Source: Enterobacter cloacae
Lineage (GTDB): Bacteria > Pseudomonadota > Gammaproteobacteria > Enterobacterales > Enterobacteriaceae
Length of the DNA: 64,000 nucleotides
Direction: 5' to 3'
Assembly: GCA_014169315.1 (NCBI GenBank)
Contig: AP022134.1
Coordinates: forward strand, 208,101 to 272,100
The notes under the pieces: model-generated
What the model was told of the DNA's origin: nothing
The model's input: only the letters and a program-made list of their open reading frames with translations
Databases searched by the model: none
In this document: positions 43,604 through 53,351 of the stretch, piece after piece
How the letters are laid out: the number at the start of each line of letters is the position of its first letter
Numbering within the stretch: the first letter of the stretch is position 1
Made by a program: the position numbers and the translations under genes

Positions 43604-45115
43604 TTATTTTTCCTCTGAAAGATTTGGGGCTCCGATACCACGGACTTCTGCCTCGCTAAACAGGGTGATCCGGAATTTATCTTGGTCAGTAGTTATAAGC
43701 GCAGGTGTGTTTTTAATCTGAAAGCGTGAGATGATCTGTTCGTTAACTTTAAACACCTTACCGTTAAATTTTTCACGTAAATCATTTAGGTGATCCCATC
43801 CATTATCTTTTTGGATACGGGTAAACATTGGCATTACTTTTCCACTACCCAGACGTTGTCGATACTGCTGCTCAGCCCATACCAGCTGGCCCGGATTGAG
43901 TGGATCGAAAATTATCATCGTCAGGTTTTGAGGAAATCTCGAAAGTGGATTAATCAACTCACCGGCGGAAGCTATTACACGGCCCTGCTTATCTTTTACG
44001 TCCTGAGTGACCCTCACTGTAGGGTCAATTAAAAATTCTTTGTGTTCCTGGGCAGGAGGGAGGTCGACCATCCATTGATTTTTCCATGTGTCAGAAACGG
44101 CCCTTTTTTTTGCACCTTCCCAGTCATATTTTTGTGCACGTTCTTCCAGTTCTTTAATGATGCTCTTTTCTTCAACGGGATAAGTGGTACCAGCAACCGG
44201 GAAAATATCCTGATCGGGTTTTTTAGCAAGTTCTCGCTGAAAAAACTCAACGTTGAAGGAGCCTACCATTTTTGCAAAACGAGCTTGCTCCCTAGAAATA
44301 ATTGTCGGTACTTGAGTTACTTGATACTGACTGAAGCTATCAGGATCAATTGTAATCAAAGGAGATTCAAATTTTCCTTTGACAATCATTTGGTTTATTG
44401 CTGCCTGTGTCTCTGGTAGCCGAGTAGTTCCTTTCTTTAGACCATTGAAAACTACACGAGCTTTATGCTCTGAGGCCGTACGTAGAAGGTCTTCCAGTAC
44501 ATAATCCGGCAAGCTAAATGAAGCAAAGATCGTTATTCCATTTTCAGTTGATAGTGCTTCTTCACGTGTGCTATCCATTTTTCTTTCGAAGTCAGCAGCT
44601 GTGATGCCCGAGGAACCAAACAATTTTTCGATATTTTTAGATTGTCCTCGCATGACTTCCGGCTTATTTTCCACAGCTTTCAGAGCCGCTTCATTAAGGC
44701 TGGCGTTTTCTTGAATTTCATCACGTCTTCTAATTATATCGTTGACAGCTTCAGAGTTATTACTTTGGGCCCTGATAGCCTGGGTATGGTCTATAACTGC
44801 TTGAACACTATCCGCATTCATACCGGGGACGTAACCACGGTTTATTTGCTTGCTCAGGTCCTGGTTTTTTTGGAGTGCTTCAGCTTGCGCTATGTACTTC
44901 TGCACATCTGGTGATTTTAGCGTAGCATCAAGGCTAAGAGCCCCATCTGGCTGCTGTGCACCTTTAGCCTGTGCCCCAAGCCCTTTTGCTTGCTGAGCGA
45001 TTAGGTCAGCATCATGTTGATACTCAGTGCTTGCATTTGTATTACTTAAAACTGCACATAACGCAAGTCCAGGAAGTATTGGTAAATATTTTTTATTTAC
45101 ATTAAAAGATCGCAT
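43604..45115 (-). CDS. trhW: TrbC/TraW-like pilus assembly protein (TrhW-like)
   Basis: About 503 residues with a signal peptide ending near NTNAS. Middle: TrbC-type domain (GITIFASFSLPDYVLEDLLR..., then VVFNGLKKGTTRLP). C-terminus: TraW-like domain (IDPTVRVTQDVKDKQGRVI and FDPLNPGQLVWAEQQYR). So it is a TrbC-TraW fusion, as in H-type systems. It acts in the periplasm in pilus assembly. ATG 45115 is chosen; the TTG at 45127 lacks a site. It overlaps the end of trhP. Confidence 0.85.
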   Translation of the reverse strand: MRSFNVNKKYLPILPGLALCAVLSNTNASTEYQHDADLIAQQAKGLGAQAKGAQQPDGALSLDATLKSPDVQKYIAQAEALQKNQDLSKQINRGYVPGMNADSVQAVIDHTQAIRAQSNNSEAVNDIIRRRDEIQENASLNEAALKAVENKPEVMRGQSKNIEKLFGSSGITAADFERKMDSTREEALSTENGITIFASFSLPDYVLEDLLRTASEHKARVVFNGLKKGTTRLPETQAAINQMIVKGKFESPLITIDPDSFSQYQVTQVPTIISREQARFAKMVGSFNVEFFQRELAKKPDQDIFPVAGTTYPVEEKSIIKELEERAQKYDWEGAKKRAVSDTWKNQWMVDLPPAQEHKEFLIDPTVRVTQDVKDKQGRVIASAGELINPLSRFPQNLTMIIFDPLNPGQLVWAEQQYRQRLGSGKVMPMFTRIQKDNGWDHLNDLREKFNGKVFKVNEQIISRFQIKNTPALITTDQDKFRITLFSEAEVRGIGAPNLSEEK

Positions 45116-45614
45116 ATGTTTTCCCAATTACTGAATTCAGCTTTACTGTTCCCCAAAAACGGGAATCCCATGAGTGATCGGTTTGCCCAATTAGGAAAAC
45201 TTCGCCTTCAGGAATTATCAATTCTTTTTCAATCAAAATGGACGGAATATTGTATTTCTTCGAAATACGACGTGCATTAGCTTCAAAAAATTTGTCCCCG
45301 TTATAAACCCCATCCATTGTTACTTTAAGTTTGTCACCGCCCACACCGGCAACAATTTTTATGACTCGTTCATTTTCTGGGATAAAACGTACCGATTTCG
45401 GCATGTTAAATGCTATGAGTTCACCAGTTTTAATACTTTTATCCGAATGATCAATCATATAAAAATCAGCAGGCAGGCACCCATTCAATAAACCGTATCC
45501 AAATGTATAACGGGTGAAAAAGACACACATAACGAGAATCAGCAATAAAATATTAAGGGGGACATACCAATCCAGTATAAGCAGCCCTCTCTTTTTAGGT
45601 ATGTAGTCGCTCAT
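45102..45614 (-). CDS. trhP: TraF/LepB-type signal peptidase with Cys in place of the catalytic Ser (TrhP-like)
   Basis: 170 residues, N-terminal membrane anchor (15-33) then an S26 peptidase domain. Lys of the dyad lies in RVIKIVAGVGGDKL and box E-like DHSWDSRFWGTV is present. Where the Ser-x-Pro nucleophile box should be, the sequence reads NGCLPADFYMID, so Ser is Cys. TraF/TrhP-type enzymes mature and cyclise conjugative pilin. Order P-W-U-N fits R27. Whether Cys can serve as nucleophile is untested here. Confidence 0.8.
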   Translation of the reverse strand: MSDYIPKKRGLLILDWYVPLNILLLILVMCVFFTRYTFGYGLLNGCLPADFYMIDHSDKSIKTGELIAFNMPKSVRFIPENERVIKIVAGVGGDKLKVTMDGVYNGDKFFEANARRISKKYNIPSILIEKELIIPEGEVFLIGQTDHSWDSRFWGTVKLNSVIGKTYAIF

Positions 45615-45852
45615 ATTTTTCTCACTGGCACTGAAGAATATTTTTACTAGGCAGATGCACCTCTATCCAAGTAACTATTATCCATGTTTTTCAACGCTCG
45701 GAAGTCTGCAAACTAACCTAATATTCACCTATAAGAATGTTAATTCCTCAGCATGTATACGCAGCTTTGTTAGCGGCCATGAAAGATGCCTTTGGAGCAA
45801 AGTTACTTTCCGACATTAATTTTTCAAAGGTCCAATTATTGGGTATAAAAAA

Positions 45853-45873
45853 GCCGGGACATAATGTCCCGGC
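45853..45873 (-). terminator. Terminator after the Ig-like gene
   Basis: GCCGGGACA / TGTCCCGGC with loop TTA, followed on the minus strand by TTTTTT. Strong. It lies 19 bp after the stop at 45892 and separates this unit from trhP. An AAAGTNACTTT site lies 45 bp further (45799-45809). Confidence 0.88.
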
Positions 45874-45891
45874 TTTATATTTAAAAATTAA

Positions 45892-48800
45892 CTACTCACT
45901 GCTTGGTATTGATACAGTGTTTTCAGACTTACTTGCCTCTTCAGCCGGTCCGAAAACTGTCACGTGCTGTGTTGCAAAGTCTCCACTATCATCATAAGCA
46001 ATTACTTTTATGTCCTGCTTACCACGGTTAAGGTTTTTAGAAAGTGTAGCCGTACTACCGAAAACGTTCCTTAATTCGCCGTTGATGAACCATTCATATC
46101 TAACCATTTTTCCATCAGTATCATCACATTTATTGGTAAAGCTCCAGCTTAGGTTGGTTTCCGTGTAGCTCAATGTACAATTAGGCACTGCGTTTTTAAC
46201 GACATCAAACTCAACAGATGCTGAACCTCTCTGTCCAAGTTTACTAACAACATCAATTGTAATCTCGTATTTCTTTTCTTTTAAACCCGAGATCAGTTGA
46301 GCCCAATAATTTTTGCCGCTGGGTATTACTTCACCGTTCACCTTGTATGTGACCGTATCTATCGAGTCCGCCGAATGAGATAGCTTGATGTTTGACCTTA
46401 AGGTTACATCGAGTGGAGCTCTCATATATTTGTTAGAGAACTTGGGTGTCATCTCAACGTTCATTGGCGTTTGTTCATCGACAACAAAGGTATTTTCGAT
46501 ACGCTGTTCATTGTTTCGGTTATCTTTGAAAACAACCATCAATGTATATTTGCCAGGATTTTCAATTGTAAATTCTTTGGTGTCACCTTCATCTTTAGTG
46601 ATTACCAGATTCTCTTTGTCGTAGATCCATTCACGGGAATAAGTAACACCAGGATAGTCTCCATCCTTAATACCGCTCAACGCAACGCGTAGGGTGGTCG
46701 GTGCCATGTCGTATTTAAGTTTGGAGCTTATTTTCATCTCGGGAAATTTATAAACCCACGATTTGACAGAAACTCTACGGGTAGAAACCGTATTCTCCTT
46801 ATTGTCCGCTAACCATGCACTGTATTCAAAAGCAGCATATCCCTGTTTATCCAACATTTGCTCAGTAAGGGTAACAGACAGTGAAGAGCCCTTAAATGTC
46901 TGGCCATCCGGTGTTTTCCATTCTTCAACTACGTTATTACCATTCTGGTACTTACTGTTAGGGTTCGTGAACTTACCTTCCAAAGTAACTTTTTGACCAA
47001 CCTCTACCTTTGAAACCCCCGTTACCGAGACAGAAAGGCGCTTGGGTTTTGCGGCTGCCAACCGAGCAGACGTTTCCTTCCATGAAGACTCCTCTGCCAG
47101 TTCATCGGAATCAAGGTAACGCATCCGGGCATAAATCGTAGACGGTAGGGTATCAGCTGAAGCCACAGTGTAAGTTGTATCTCCCTGCACCCAGTTGACT
47201 TTATCCTCTGACCAGAGAACCTCAGCGGTGCCTGCTGGTATAGGTTCATCGTTATCAAGCAGGGTTACAGGTATATCTGAGCCCTGAAGAATGTCTGTAA
47301 CATCTATACTGAGCTTAGGCTGCTTGTAGGTAACTACCGTTAAGGCATCTGTGTAGGAAATCTTGGATGTGAATTTATTAGTCATTTTTGCCCTATAAAG
47401 CCACTTTCCTACTTCTGTCTTTTTGATACTTACACTTCTCTTTCCGGTCATGTCGGAAAGCATGGTCCAGGTTTGACCATTATCAGAGGACTGCTGCCAT
47501 TCGGTGGGGGCGAGTGCATCAGAGTTAGCCGTACTGGCAGATTTGAAGCTTACCAGAGTACTAAGTGGGATCCTTCCGATAATAAGGCTTTTCGACAGGT
47601 TACCCTCCAGTTCCTCACCTTTATAGATTCGAATGCCTACAGCACTGGTCTCACGTTTCATTTCAAAATCAGAGAATGGCGATCTGACCTTAGCCACACC
47701 AACCAGACGCATATTACCCAGATCCATATTTTCAATTTTAATCTTGGTTTCGACAATGCCCGCATCATTGACCGGCAATGCTTCAGTCAGCGCAGTTCTT
47801 TCGTATGTAGTTTTATAACGGCCTGTTTCTGGATCTTTGCCGTATACACTTTTTTGAGAGTATATCGTGACGTCCCATTCTCCCATTGTTTTACGGTCAA
47901 ATGCACTTTTACGTGTGGAGTTGTTATAACGCCCCACTGTTACCTTTAAGGGCACTTCAAGAGATGTGGCTGTTTTTTTGTCATCCACTTCCATCGATGC
48001 TCGAATATTGAAATCAGGCACCGTATATACGTTGAGGGTGTCTGTAGTTCTTAATTCTGGATCCTTTGAGTATTCTACAGCTATGTCAAAGACGTTCTTT
48101 GTCCACAATGGTGCAGCAGCAACCTTGACCCTTTGTACAAAGGTCGTTGCATCGTTGTTTGAGGAACGATTTTTAAATGACGTTTTGACAGCCTCAGAGC
48201 CGTTTTGAGAGACGATCATCGTAACGTCAGCTGGTACCACCTTCGCTAATATTCGAGCGGCCTCCCCCCCGGTCGTATAAGCCAGAGCAGTGTTCGGATT
48301 GATGCCTGCTATGACTTTATTCTTTTTGTAAGAGATGATCGGGTTGTATGGTAATTGTGTGGTCAGAGTACGGCGATTCCTTGCGGAAACCGCTTTAGAG
48401 CCCTTCCCGTTAATCATATAGACTTGATAGTCGAGCAGATTCTCACCTGTTTTATTAAAGAATCCAGTTAGACCCGGGGTACGTCCTTTAAAATAGAACT
48501 CCAACCCATCAGGGACATTGTTCCACTGAGGGTAGCATGCTGTAACATCTGATTTTTCCCCATACCAGGCGAGGTAAGCATTCGCATTTTCCTCTGTGGT
48601 AAACAGAGTGCATTTATCACCAGCTGTTTGACTAAGCAGGTCCGTATACTGACGTACGCGCGAGTAAAGAGTTACGTTTTTTTCCAGATTCTTAAGAGTG
48701 AATCCAGTAGGTTGATAAGTGAACACGGTACTGAAATTTACGTTTTTTCCATAAAGGTTTTCAGCCACCACAGTAATCTCGTGATCCGAATTAACTGCTA

Positions 48801-50196
48801 AATCGTCTCCAACCGGCAGGTAGTAAATACCTTTATAATTTGTAGGTGTTAACGAAACTACTTTGTTGTCTATTGTTACTGATTTTATGTCAGCAACCCC
48901 AGCCTGCCCCTGGAAAGCTGCAACGATAATCTCGTTCAGGAAGTATACGGGTGCTCGTTTAGTTAATACCTGCCCATCTTTGAGAACCATAAGCGTTGGG
49001 TTATCAGACAGCATCAGTTTGCTTTCAGGCTCAGTGTACGTAGAAGAGTTTTTGCTCGTATTTTCTACTGTAAAAGTCGCTGCGTAGGACCCGTTTATAA
49101 GATCCGTTAAGTCAAAGATATAGAGGTACTCATCACCGACTTTTTGAGGTCCACTTACCGGCTGTAAAGTTCTACGTAAAGGGGTTGCCCAGGACTGTTT
49201 GAAATCAATCTCAGTGCCATCATCTAAAGTCACTTTAGTCGTCGGCTTAAACACGCCATCCGGAGTCATAGTGAGCGACATAGCTGTTGGGAGCCACCAT
49301 TCACCTTCTGTTTCTTGCTGGGGTACCTTAACGGCCACAGCAACGGTTTTGGCTCCGGTATAGATGTCCTGGCCACCTACTTTGATTGTTTTAGCCTCAT
49401 CGGTAAAATTCCAAAGTGTATGGTCTACTACAGGAGGCCGATAATCCCAGTTAACAACAAGCTTTTTGGATTCAGGAGGTGCGAAATAATTATTCTTAGA
49501 GTTTGCTGTAATTGTGATATCACGTGAACCCAAAAGTTCATCTGTATCACTGGCCTTAATGCTTCCAACTTCAATGGTACAGGAAGTTCCGCCAATAGGT
49601 ACTTCACAGGCGGAGCCTGAACCTATTGAGATGTATTGAATATAATTGCGGGGTTCAACAGAAACAGCGATATCTTTGATCGCTTCATCCTTTAAATACG
49701 ATTTGAAAGAAAAGCCGTCATAGACTAATCCGTTCAGGGATGATTTAAGACCGGTGATAGTTGGTTTTACCGGTGCCACACTTTTGATTGAATATTCACC
49801 TTTTACTATTTCAACTTTTTTCCGTTCAGAACCAGAGAAGTAAGAAATCTTGTAAGGTAGTTTTAAATCACCGGTGGTGTTGGGAACGCCTGAAAGAGTG
49901 AAGCCGTTAGAAGTTAATCCCAAGGTATTGGGTAACCACTCAAAAAAACAAACGAGGTTATCAACAGAGGAAGTCGCTCGATCATCAACCGTTACATTAC
50001 AGGCTGTGCCTGCACCTGAGGCAGTGATAGTGTTAGAATTAACGTATGCAACAAAGTCGCCCGGCCCCGGGTCAAAGGATACGGCTGGCAAATCAGCCTG
50101 TAGCTTTCCTGAAATCATAATCGCTTCAGCATAGACCGCTTTAATCGGAGCAATTAAAGAAAACAACAGGGCTAAACCTAAACCTGATTTTCTCAT
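45892..50196 (-). CDS. Large exported Ig-like repeat protein, 1434 residues
   Basis: Signal peptide (residues 1-24, cleavage near AVYA). The rest is beta-rich with many Ig/BIG/PKD-like units spaced about 80-110 residues, e.g. around 770-870, 1030-1130, 1130-1240 and 1340-1425 (TNKCDDTDGKMVRYEWFING looks PKD-like). No sortase site or clear anchor. H plasmids encode large Ig-like proteins (RSP in R27) needed for conjugation, and this lies beside trhP; it is a probable homologue. Two AAAGTNACTTT sites (46982, 49226) read KVTL. Confidence 0.8.
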   Translation of the reverse strand: MRKSGLGLALLFSLIAPIKAVYAEAIMISGKLQADLPAVSFDPGPGDFVAYVNSNTITASGAGTACNVTVDDRATSSVDNLVCFFEWLPNTLGLTSNGFTLSGVPNTTGDLKLPYKISYFSGSERKKVEIVKGEYSIKSVAPVKPTITGLKSSLNGLVYDGFSFKSYLKDEAIKDIAVSVEPRNYIQYISIGSGSACEVPIGGTSCTIEVGSIKASDTDELLGSRDITITANSKNNYFAPPESKKLVVNWDYRPPVVDHTLWNFTDEAKTIKVGGQDIYTGAKTVAVAVKVPQQETEGEWWLPTAMSLTMTPDGVFKPTTKVTLDDGTEIDFKQSWATPLRRTLQPVSGPQKVGDEYLYIFDLTDLINGSYAATFTVENTSKNSSTYTEPESKLMLSDNPTLMVLKDGQVLTKRAPVYFLNEIIVAAFQGQAGVADIKSVTIDNKVVSLTPTNYKGIYYLPVGDDLAVNSDHEITVVAENLYGKNVNFSTVFTYQPTGFTLKNLEKNVTLYSRVRQYTDLLSQTAGDKCTLFTTEENANAYLAWYGEKSDVTACYPQWNNVPDGLEFYFKGRTPGLTGFFNKTGENLLDYQVYMINGKGSKAVSARNRRTLTTQLPYNPIISYKKNKVIAGINPNTALAYTTGGEAARILAKVVPADVTMIVSQNGSEAVKTSFKNRSSNNDATTFVQRVKVAAAPLWTKNVFDIAVEYSKDPELRTTDTLNVYTVPDFNIRASMEVDDKKTATSLEVPLKVTVGRYNNSTRKSAFDRKTMGEWDVTIYSQKSVYGKDPETGRYKTTYERTALTEALPVNDAGIVETKIKIENMDLGNMRLVGVAKVRSPFSDFEMKRETSAVGIRIYKGEELEGNLSKSLIIGRIPLSTLVSFKSASTANSDALAPTEWQQSSDNGQTWTMLSDMTGKRSVSIKKTEVGKWLYRAKMTNKFTSKISYTDALTVVTYKQPKLSIDVTDILQGSDIPVTLLDNDEPIPAGTAEVLWSEDKVNWVQGDTTYTVASADTLPSTIYARMRYLDSDELAEESSWKETSARLAAAKPKRLSVSVTGVSKVEVGQKVTLEGKFTNPNSKYQNGNNVVEEWKTPDGQTFKGSSLSVTLTEQMLDKQGYAAFEYSAWLADNKENTVSTRRVSVKSWVYKFPEMKISSKLKYDMAPTTLRVALSGIKDGDYPGVTYSREWIYDKENLVITKDEGDTKEFTIENPGKYTLMVVFKDNRNNEQRIENTFVVDEQTPMNVEMTPKFSNKYMRAPLDVTLRSNIKLSHSADSIDTVTYKVNGEVIPSGKNYWAQLISGLKEKKYEITIDVVSKLGQRGSASVEFDVVKNAVPNCTLSYTETNLSWSFTNKCDDTDGKMVRYEWFINGELRNVFGSTATLSKNLNRGKQDIKVIAYDDSGDFATQHVTVFGPAEEASKSENTVSIPSSE

Positions 50197-50315
50197 GACG
50201 AATACCTGTTTTTCTGAGCAAAATTAAACTCACTTTACGATGAAAAACAGAAATATCCGTTCGTATAACATTTAAAAAAACCTGTATTTTTCCGTATATT
50301 CCGTATGTTAATGCG

Positions 50316-50870
50316 CTATTTTGAATTCTTGGCTTCAGATAAGCGAAGCGCGGTAATTATAGACTCGGAGCTTACCCAGGGCGTTTTTTGAGCAAGATAT
50401 CCAAGTATGTAGAGGCCAATTTTAACGCAATCCATTTGTGAGACGGGGACCATGTGCATGAAGGGTTTTAAGCCATCTTTATCGACTGGAACTATCCCTG
50501 CGGATAACAACAAACCGCCCCTCTCGTTTGGGGTAACGCTTATATTTTTGTATACGACGTGGCCATGATGTGAGGTTTTCCTCTTATCAATCTTTAAAGT
50601 ATGCATGATTCTAAGAAATACAGATGCCATCTGCATAACTTCATTCGTCGACAATTTTAGAAGTACAGAACGGTTTGAGCCCCAGTCATAATCTTTTTTT
50701 GCGTTCCTTGGAGCGACGTGCAATGTAAGATAATAATTATCAATCTCATTTGAAAAAGGTGAAGGTTTTGATGAGCTAACATCTTCATTGTTCATCTCAA
50801 TGACAAGGGCTGCATCCTGACCAAATGCTTTAACATTATGGTTTTTAAGAGCGAAGTCTGAAGTTGCCAT
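50316..50870 (-). CDS. Unknown protein, 184 residues
   Basis: Soluble alpha/beta, no signal peptide. The first 60 residues contain a polar stretch; the C-terminus is helical (WVSSESIITALRLSEA). ATG 50870 follows the upstream stop by 8 bp; a GTG at 50897 is also possible. An AAAGTNACTTT site (50875-50885) overlaps the upstream stop and lies just before this start, so binding there could affect translation or transcription. Function unknown. Confidence 0.6.
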   Translation of the reverse strand: MATSDFALKNHNVKAFGQDAALVIEMNNEDVSSSKPSPFSNEIDNYYLTLHVAPRNAKKDYDWGSNRSVLLKLSTNEVMQMASVFLRIMHTLKIDKRKTSHHGHVVYKNISVTPNERGGLLLSAGIVPVDKDGLKPFMHMVPVSQMDCVKIGLYILGYLAQKTPWVSSESIITALRLSEAKNSK

Positions 50871-50878
50871 ATAAAAAG

Positions 50879-51304
50879 TCACTTTTGATAAAACCACATA
50901 CCGCCTAATGATTCATCATCGGCAAGATGCTTGAAATTTGATAGTGTAAATCCTGTTTTGGTTTCAGAAATCACCAGGCTGTAAGATGCCGTATGTACAA
51001 GGCGAGAATTGTTTAGATCAAGATCATCACAAAAACCAGGGCTTTTGACGGGGTCAGCCTTTTCAACAAAAGTTACTTTTGAAGCGATGCCGTTGATCAC
51101 GATTTTCTCGTTATCAGCAATTTTAATGTTTAAAGAAGGCGAGCTTTTATCACATGGCAGGAAGAGTGATGTCTTTTTAAATGTGTTTCCAGTGAAGTCC
51201 AAAAGGTCAGGTTTAACCGTAACATTGTTTAGGATTTTATAAACTCCAGCAAATGCACATAACACAACAAAACCAGATAAAACATATCTAATCTTAGACT
51301 TCAT
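50879..51304 (-). CDS. Unknown anchored or exported protein, 141 residues
   Basis: N-terminal hydrophobic segment (residues 7-22, VLSGFVVLCAFAGVYKI) that is either a signal peptide or an anchor. A soluble domain with two Cys (FLPCDKSS, GFCDDLD) follows. It overlaps the upstream gene by 11 bp. Carries an AAAGTNACTTT site (51069, KVTF). Function unknown; location suggests a transfer or pilus-related role. Confidence 0.6.
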   Translation of the reverse strand: MKSKIRYVLSGFVVLCAFAGVYKILNNVTVKPDLLDFTGNTFKKTSLFLPCDKSSPSLNIKIADNEKIVINGIASKVTFVEKADPVKSPGFCDDLDLNNSRLVHTASYSLVISETKTGFTLSNFKHLADDESLGGMWFYQK

Positions 51305-51746
51305 CCCCCAGTTCCTCTCCTAAAAGTTTTAACGCGCTTACGCACATAAGCCTCAACTGATACAGTAAGTTATCAGCGGTTATTCCACCAACGAAGGTAA
51401 CTGTACGTCGTATTGATGCTCCGCCAGGCTCGCACTGGATATGGCCAATACCAGAATCACGGAGGAAGTCATTTTCTGCACTTACAAGGTCTGACTCTAC
51501 AGGTGGAATGATAACTTCAATGAGTATTGTATCAACTGGGGCCCACTCCCAATCGAACTTAAGAGAGGAAATTGGGGATATAGAAACAAGAAGCTCATCA
51601 ATATTAAAAATTACGGGTTTTATTCCCATAACCTCAGACTGAATGAAGTGGCTTTCTACCATAACTACCGGAAACTCTGAAATAGTCAGAACTCCGATTA
51701 ACTGGTCTCGGCGTAAACCATGTATTAGTGAGTTGCGAGATAGCAT
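51294..51746 (-). CDS. Unknown protein, 150 residues
   Basis: Beta-rich soluble protein (SEFPVVMVESHFIQ, DTILIEVIIPPVES). ATG 51746 is preferred (AAAGG 8-9 bp upstream) over a TTG at 51773. First gene of a three-gene overlapping unit that leads to the Ig-like gene. Function unknown. Confidence 0.6.
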   Translation of the reverse strand: MLSRNSLIHGLRRDQLIGVLTISEFPVVMVESHFIQSEVMGIKPVIFNIDELLVSISPISSLKFDWEWAPVDTILIEVIIPPVESDLVSAENDFLRDSGIGHIQCEPGGASIRRTVTFVGGITADNLLYQLRLMCVSALKLLGEELGDEV

Positions 51747-52080
51747 TCGATCAGCCTTTATTATAATAATCAATCATTTGGGACAAGGACAAAAGGGATT
51801 ACAGAAACGAAGATTCTACATGAACATCGTTGTCAGTGACCTTAGGTCCATCGGGTATAAGGGTATCAAAAAATCCTTACATAACCATTAAACCACAAAG
51901 ACTTTTTACGTAAAATAATAATTAAGTACCAGATTTATTAAGATAATTCTTAGGTTTTTTACAAATTTAGGAAAAATCCGCACTTCCTGTAACAGCATCC
52001 AAATTAACCTAAAATACCGTTTCATTAACAGTAATTTTACAGATTCAGCTGAAGCCTGAGTTTATTATAACAAAAAAAAG
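51747..52080. other. AT-rich gap without genes
   Basis: Between divergent/convergent units: promoter region for the 51.7 kb minus-strand unit. No supported gene; a short plus frame at 51643-51891 lacks a ribosome site. Confidence 0.35.
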
Positions 52081-52098
52081 GCCAGCAAGTATGCTGGC
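52081..52098 (-). terminator. Terminator of the parM operon
   Basis: GCCAGCA/TGCTGGC followed on the minus strand by eight Ts. It lies 51 bp after the original (pre-insertion) stop codon of the ParR-position gene. Confidence 0.85.
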
Positions 52099-52148
52099 TT
52101 TCCTGGTAAGACAAGTTGAACTCAGAAGTCGATTGTACTGTCTCTCAC

Positions 52149-52285
52149 CTATCTTGCCAAAGTCGCTAGTCGCTTGTTTGCCTTAGCTTTAGATTTTATG
52201 CTTATGGAGGCGGTTTGATTTTCATCCGATACTTTTTCTAGCACTGGCACCACAGAGGAAATGGACTTTTCTTTTGAAATTTTGG
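52149..52285 (-). pseudogene. Severed C-terminal 45 codons of the ParR-position gene
   Basis: Minus-strand frame in phase with the gene at 53341-53853 if the IS903-like element and one target duplication are removed. It reads from Ser-Lys-Ile-Ser to a TAG at 52149-52151 and is Lys/Ala-rich at the end (SIKSKAKANKRLATLAR). The intact protein would be about 212 residues. Confidence 0.8.
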
Positions 52286-52294
52286 ATGCACCTG

Positions 52295-53351
52295 GGCTTT
52301 GTTGAATAAATCAGATTTCGGGTAAGTCTCCCCCGTAGCGGGTTGTGTTTTCAGGCAATACGCACGCTTTCAGGCATACCTGCTTTCGTCATTTTGTTCA
52401 GCGCTCGTACCAGGGCCATAGCCTCCGCAACCTGACCATCGTAGTCACGCAGCGTCAGTGAACCCCCGAACAGCTGTTTTACCCGGTACATCGCCGTTTC
52501 CGCTATCGAGCGACGGTTGTAATCTGTTGTCCATTTCCACCGCGCATTACTCCCGGTCATTCGCTGATTAGCCACTGCACGGTTACGGTCTGCATATTCA
52601 CCGGGCCAGTAACCCGCACCTTTTCGGGGAGGGATAAGCGCGCTGATTTTCTTACGCCGCAGTTCATCGTGACATAGCCGGGTATCGTAAGCGCCATCGG
52701 CGGCGGCTGACCTGATTTTCCGGTGGGTTTGCCGGATTAACCCGGGGAAGGCCTCTGAGTCCGTAACATTGTTCAGCGACAGGTCAGCGCAGATGATTTC
52801 ATGTGTTTTACTGTCAACGGCGAGATGCAGCTTACGCCAGATACGGCGGCGTTCCTGGCCATGCTTTTTGACTTTCCACTCGCCTTCACCGAAGACCTTC
52901 AGCCCGGTGGAATCAATTACCAGGTGTGCGATTTCACCCCGGGTGGACGTTTTGAAACTGACATTAACCGACTTTGCCCGCCTGCTGACACAGCTGTAAT
53001 CCGGGCAGCGTAGCGGAACGTTCATCAGAGAAAAAATGGAATCAATAAAGCCCTGCGCAGCGCGCAGGGTCAGCCTGAATACGCGTTTAATGACCAGCAC
53101 AGTCGTGATGGCAAGGTCAGAATAGCGCTGAGGTCTGCCTCGTGAAGAAGGTGTTGCTGACTCATACCAGGCCTGAATAGCTTCATCATCCAGCCAGAAA
53201 GTTATGGAGCCACGGTTGATGAGGGCTTTATTGTAGGTGGGCCAGTTGGTGATTTTGAACTTTTGCTTTGCCACGGAACGGTCTGCGTTGTCGGGAAGAT
53301 GCGTGATCTGATCCTTCAACTCAGCAAAAGTTCGATTTATTCAACAAAGCC
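52295..53351 (-). mobile_element. IS903-like element (IS5 family, IS903 group), 1057 bp
   Basis: Ends GGCTTTGTTGAATAAATC and GATTTATTCAACAAAGCC are 18-bp inverted repeats. The 9-bp duplication ATGCACCTG flanks it (52286-52294 and 53352-53360). Length 1057 bp is the IS903 length. Intact and simple; it splits the gene after parM. Confidence 0.96.
52351..53319 (-). CDS. tnpA: IS903-group transposase
   Basis: Up to 322 residues; IS903 transposase normally starts near AKQKFKITNWPTYNKAL (about residue 17), so a GTG there is an alternative. Catalytic Asp in LVIDSTGLKVFGEGEWK, Asp in SAAADGAYDTR, Glu in SIAETAMYRVKQLFG. Intact. Confidence 0.95.
   Translation of the reverse strand: MKDQITHLPDNADRSVAKQKFKITNWPTYNKALINRGSITFWLDDEAIQAWYESATPSSRGRPQRYSDLAITTVLVIKRVFRLTLRAAQGFIDSIFSLMNVPLRCPDYSCVSRRAKSVNVSFKTSTRGEIAHLVIDSTGLKVFGEGEWKVKKHGQERRRIWRKLHLAVDSKTHEIICADLSLNNVTDSEAFPGLIRQTHRKIRSAAADGAYDTRLCHDELRRKKISALIPPRKGAGYWPGEYADRNRAVANQRMTGSNARWKWTTDYNRRSIAETAMYRVKQLFGGSLTLRDYDGQVAEAMALVRALNKMTKAGMPESVRIA

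Noticed and set aside
45737..45997. Plus-strand frame of 86 codons
   Set aside because: It reads through the Ig-gene terminator (45853-45873) and into the antisense of that gene, and has no ribosome site.
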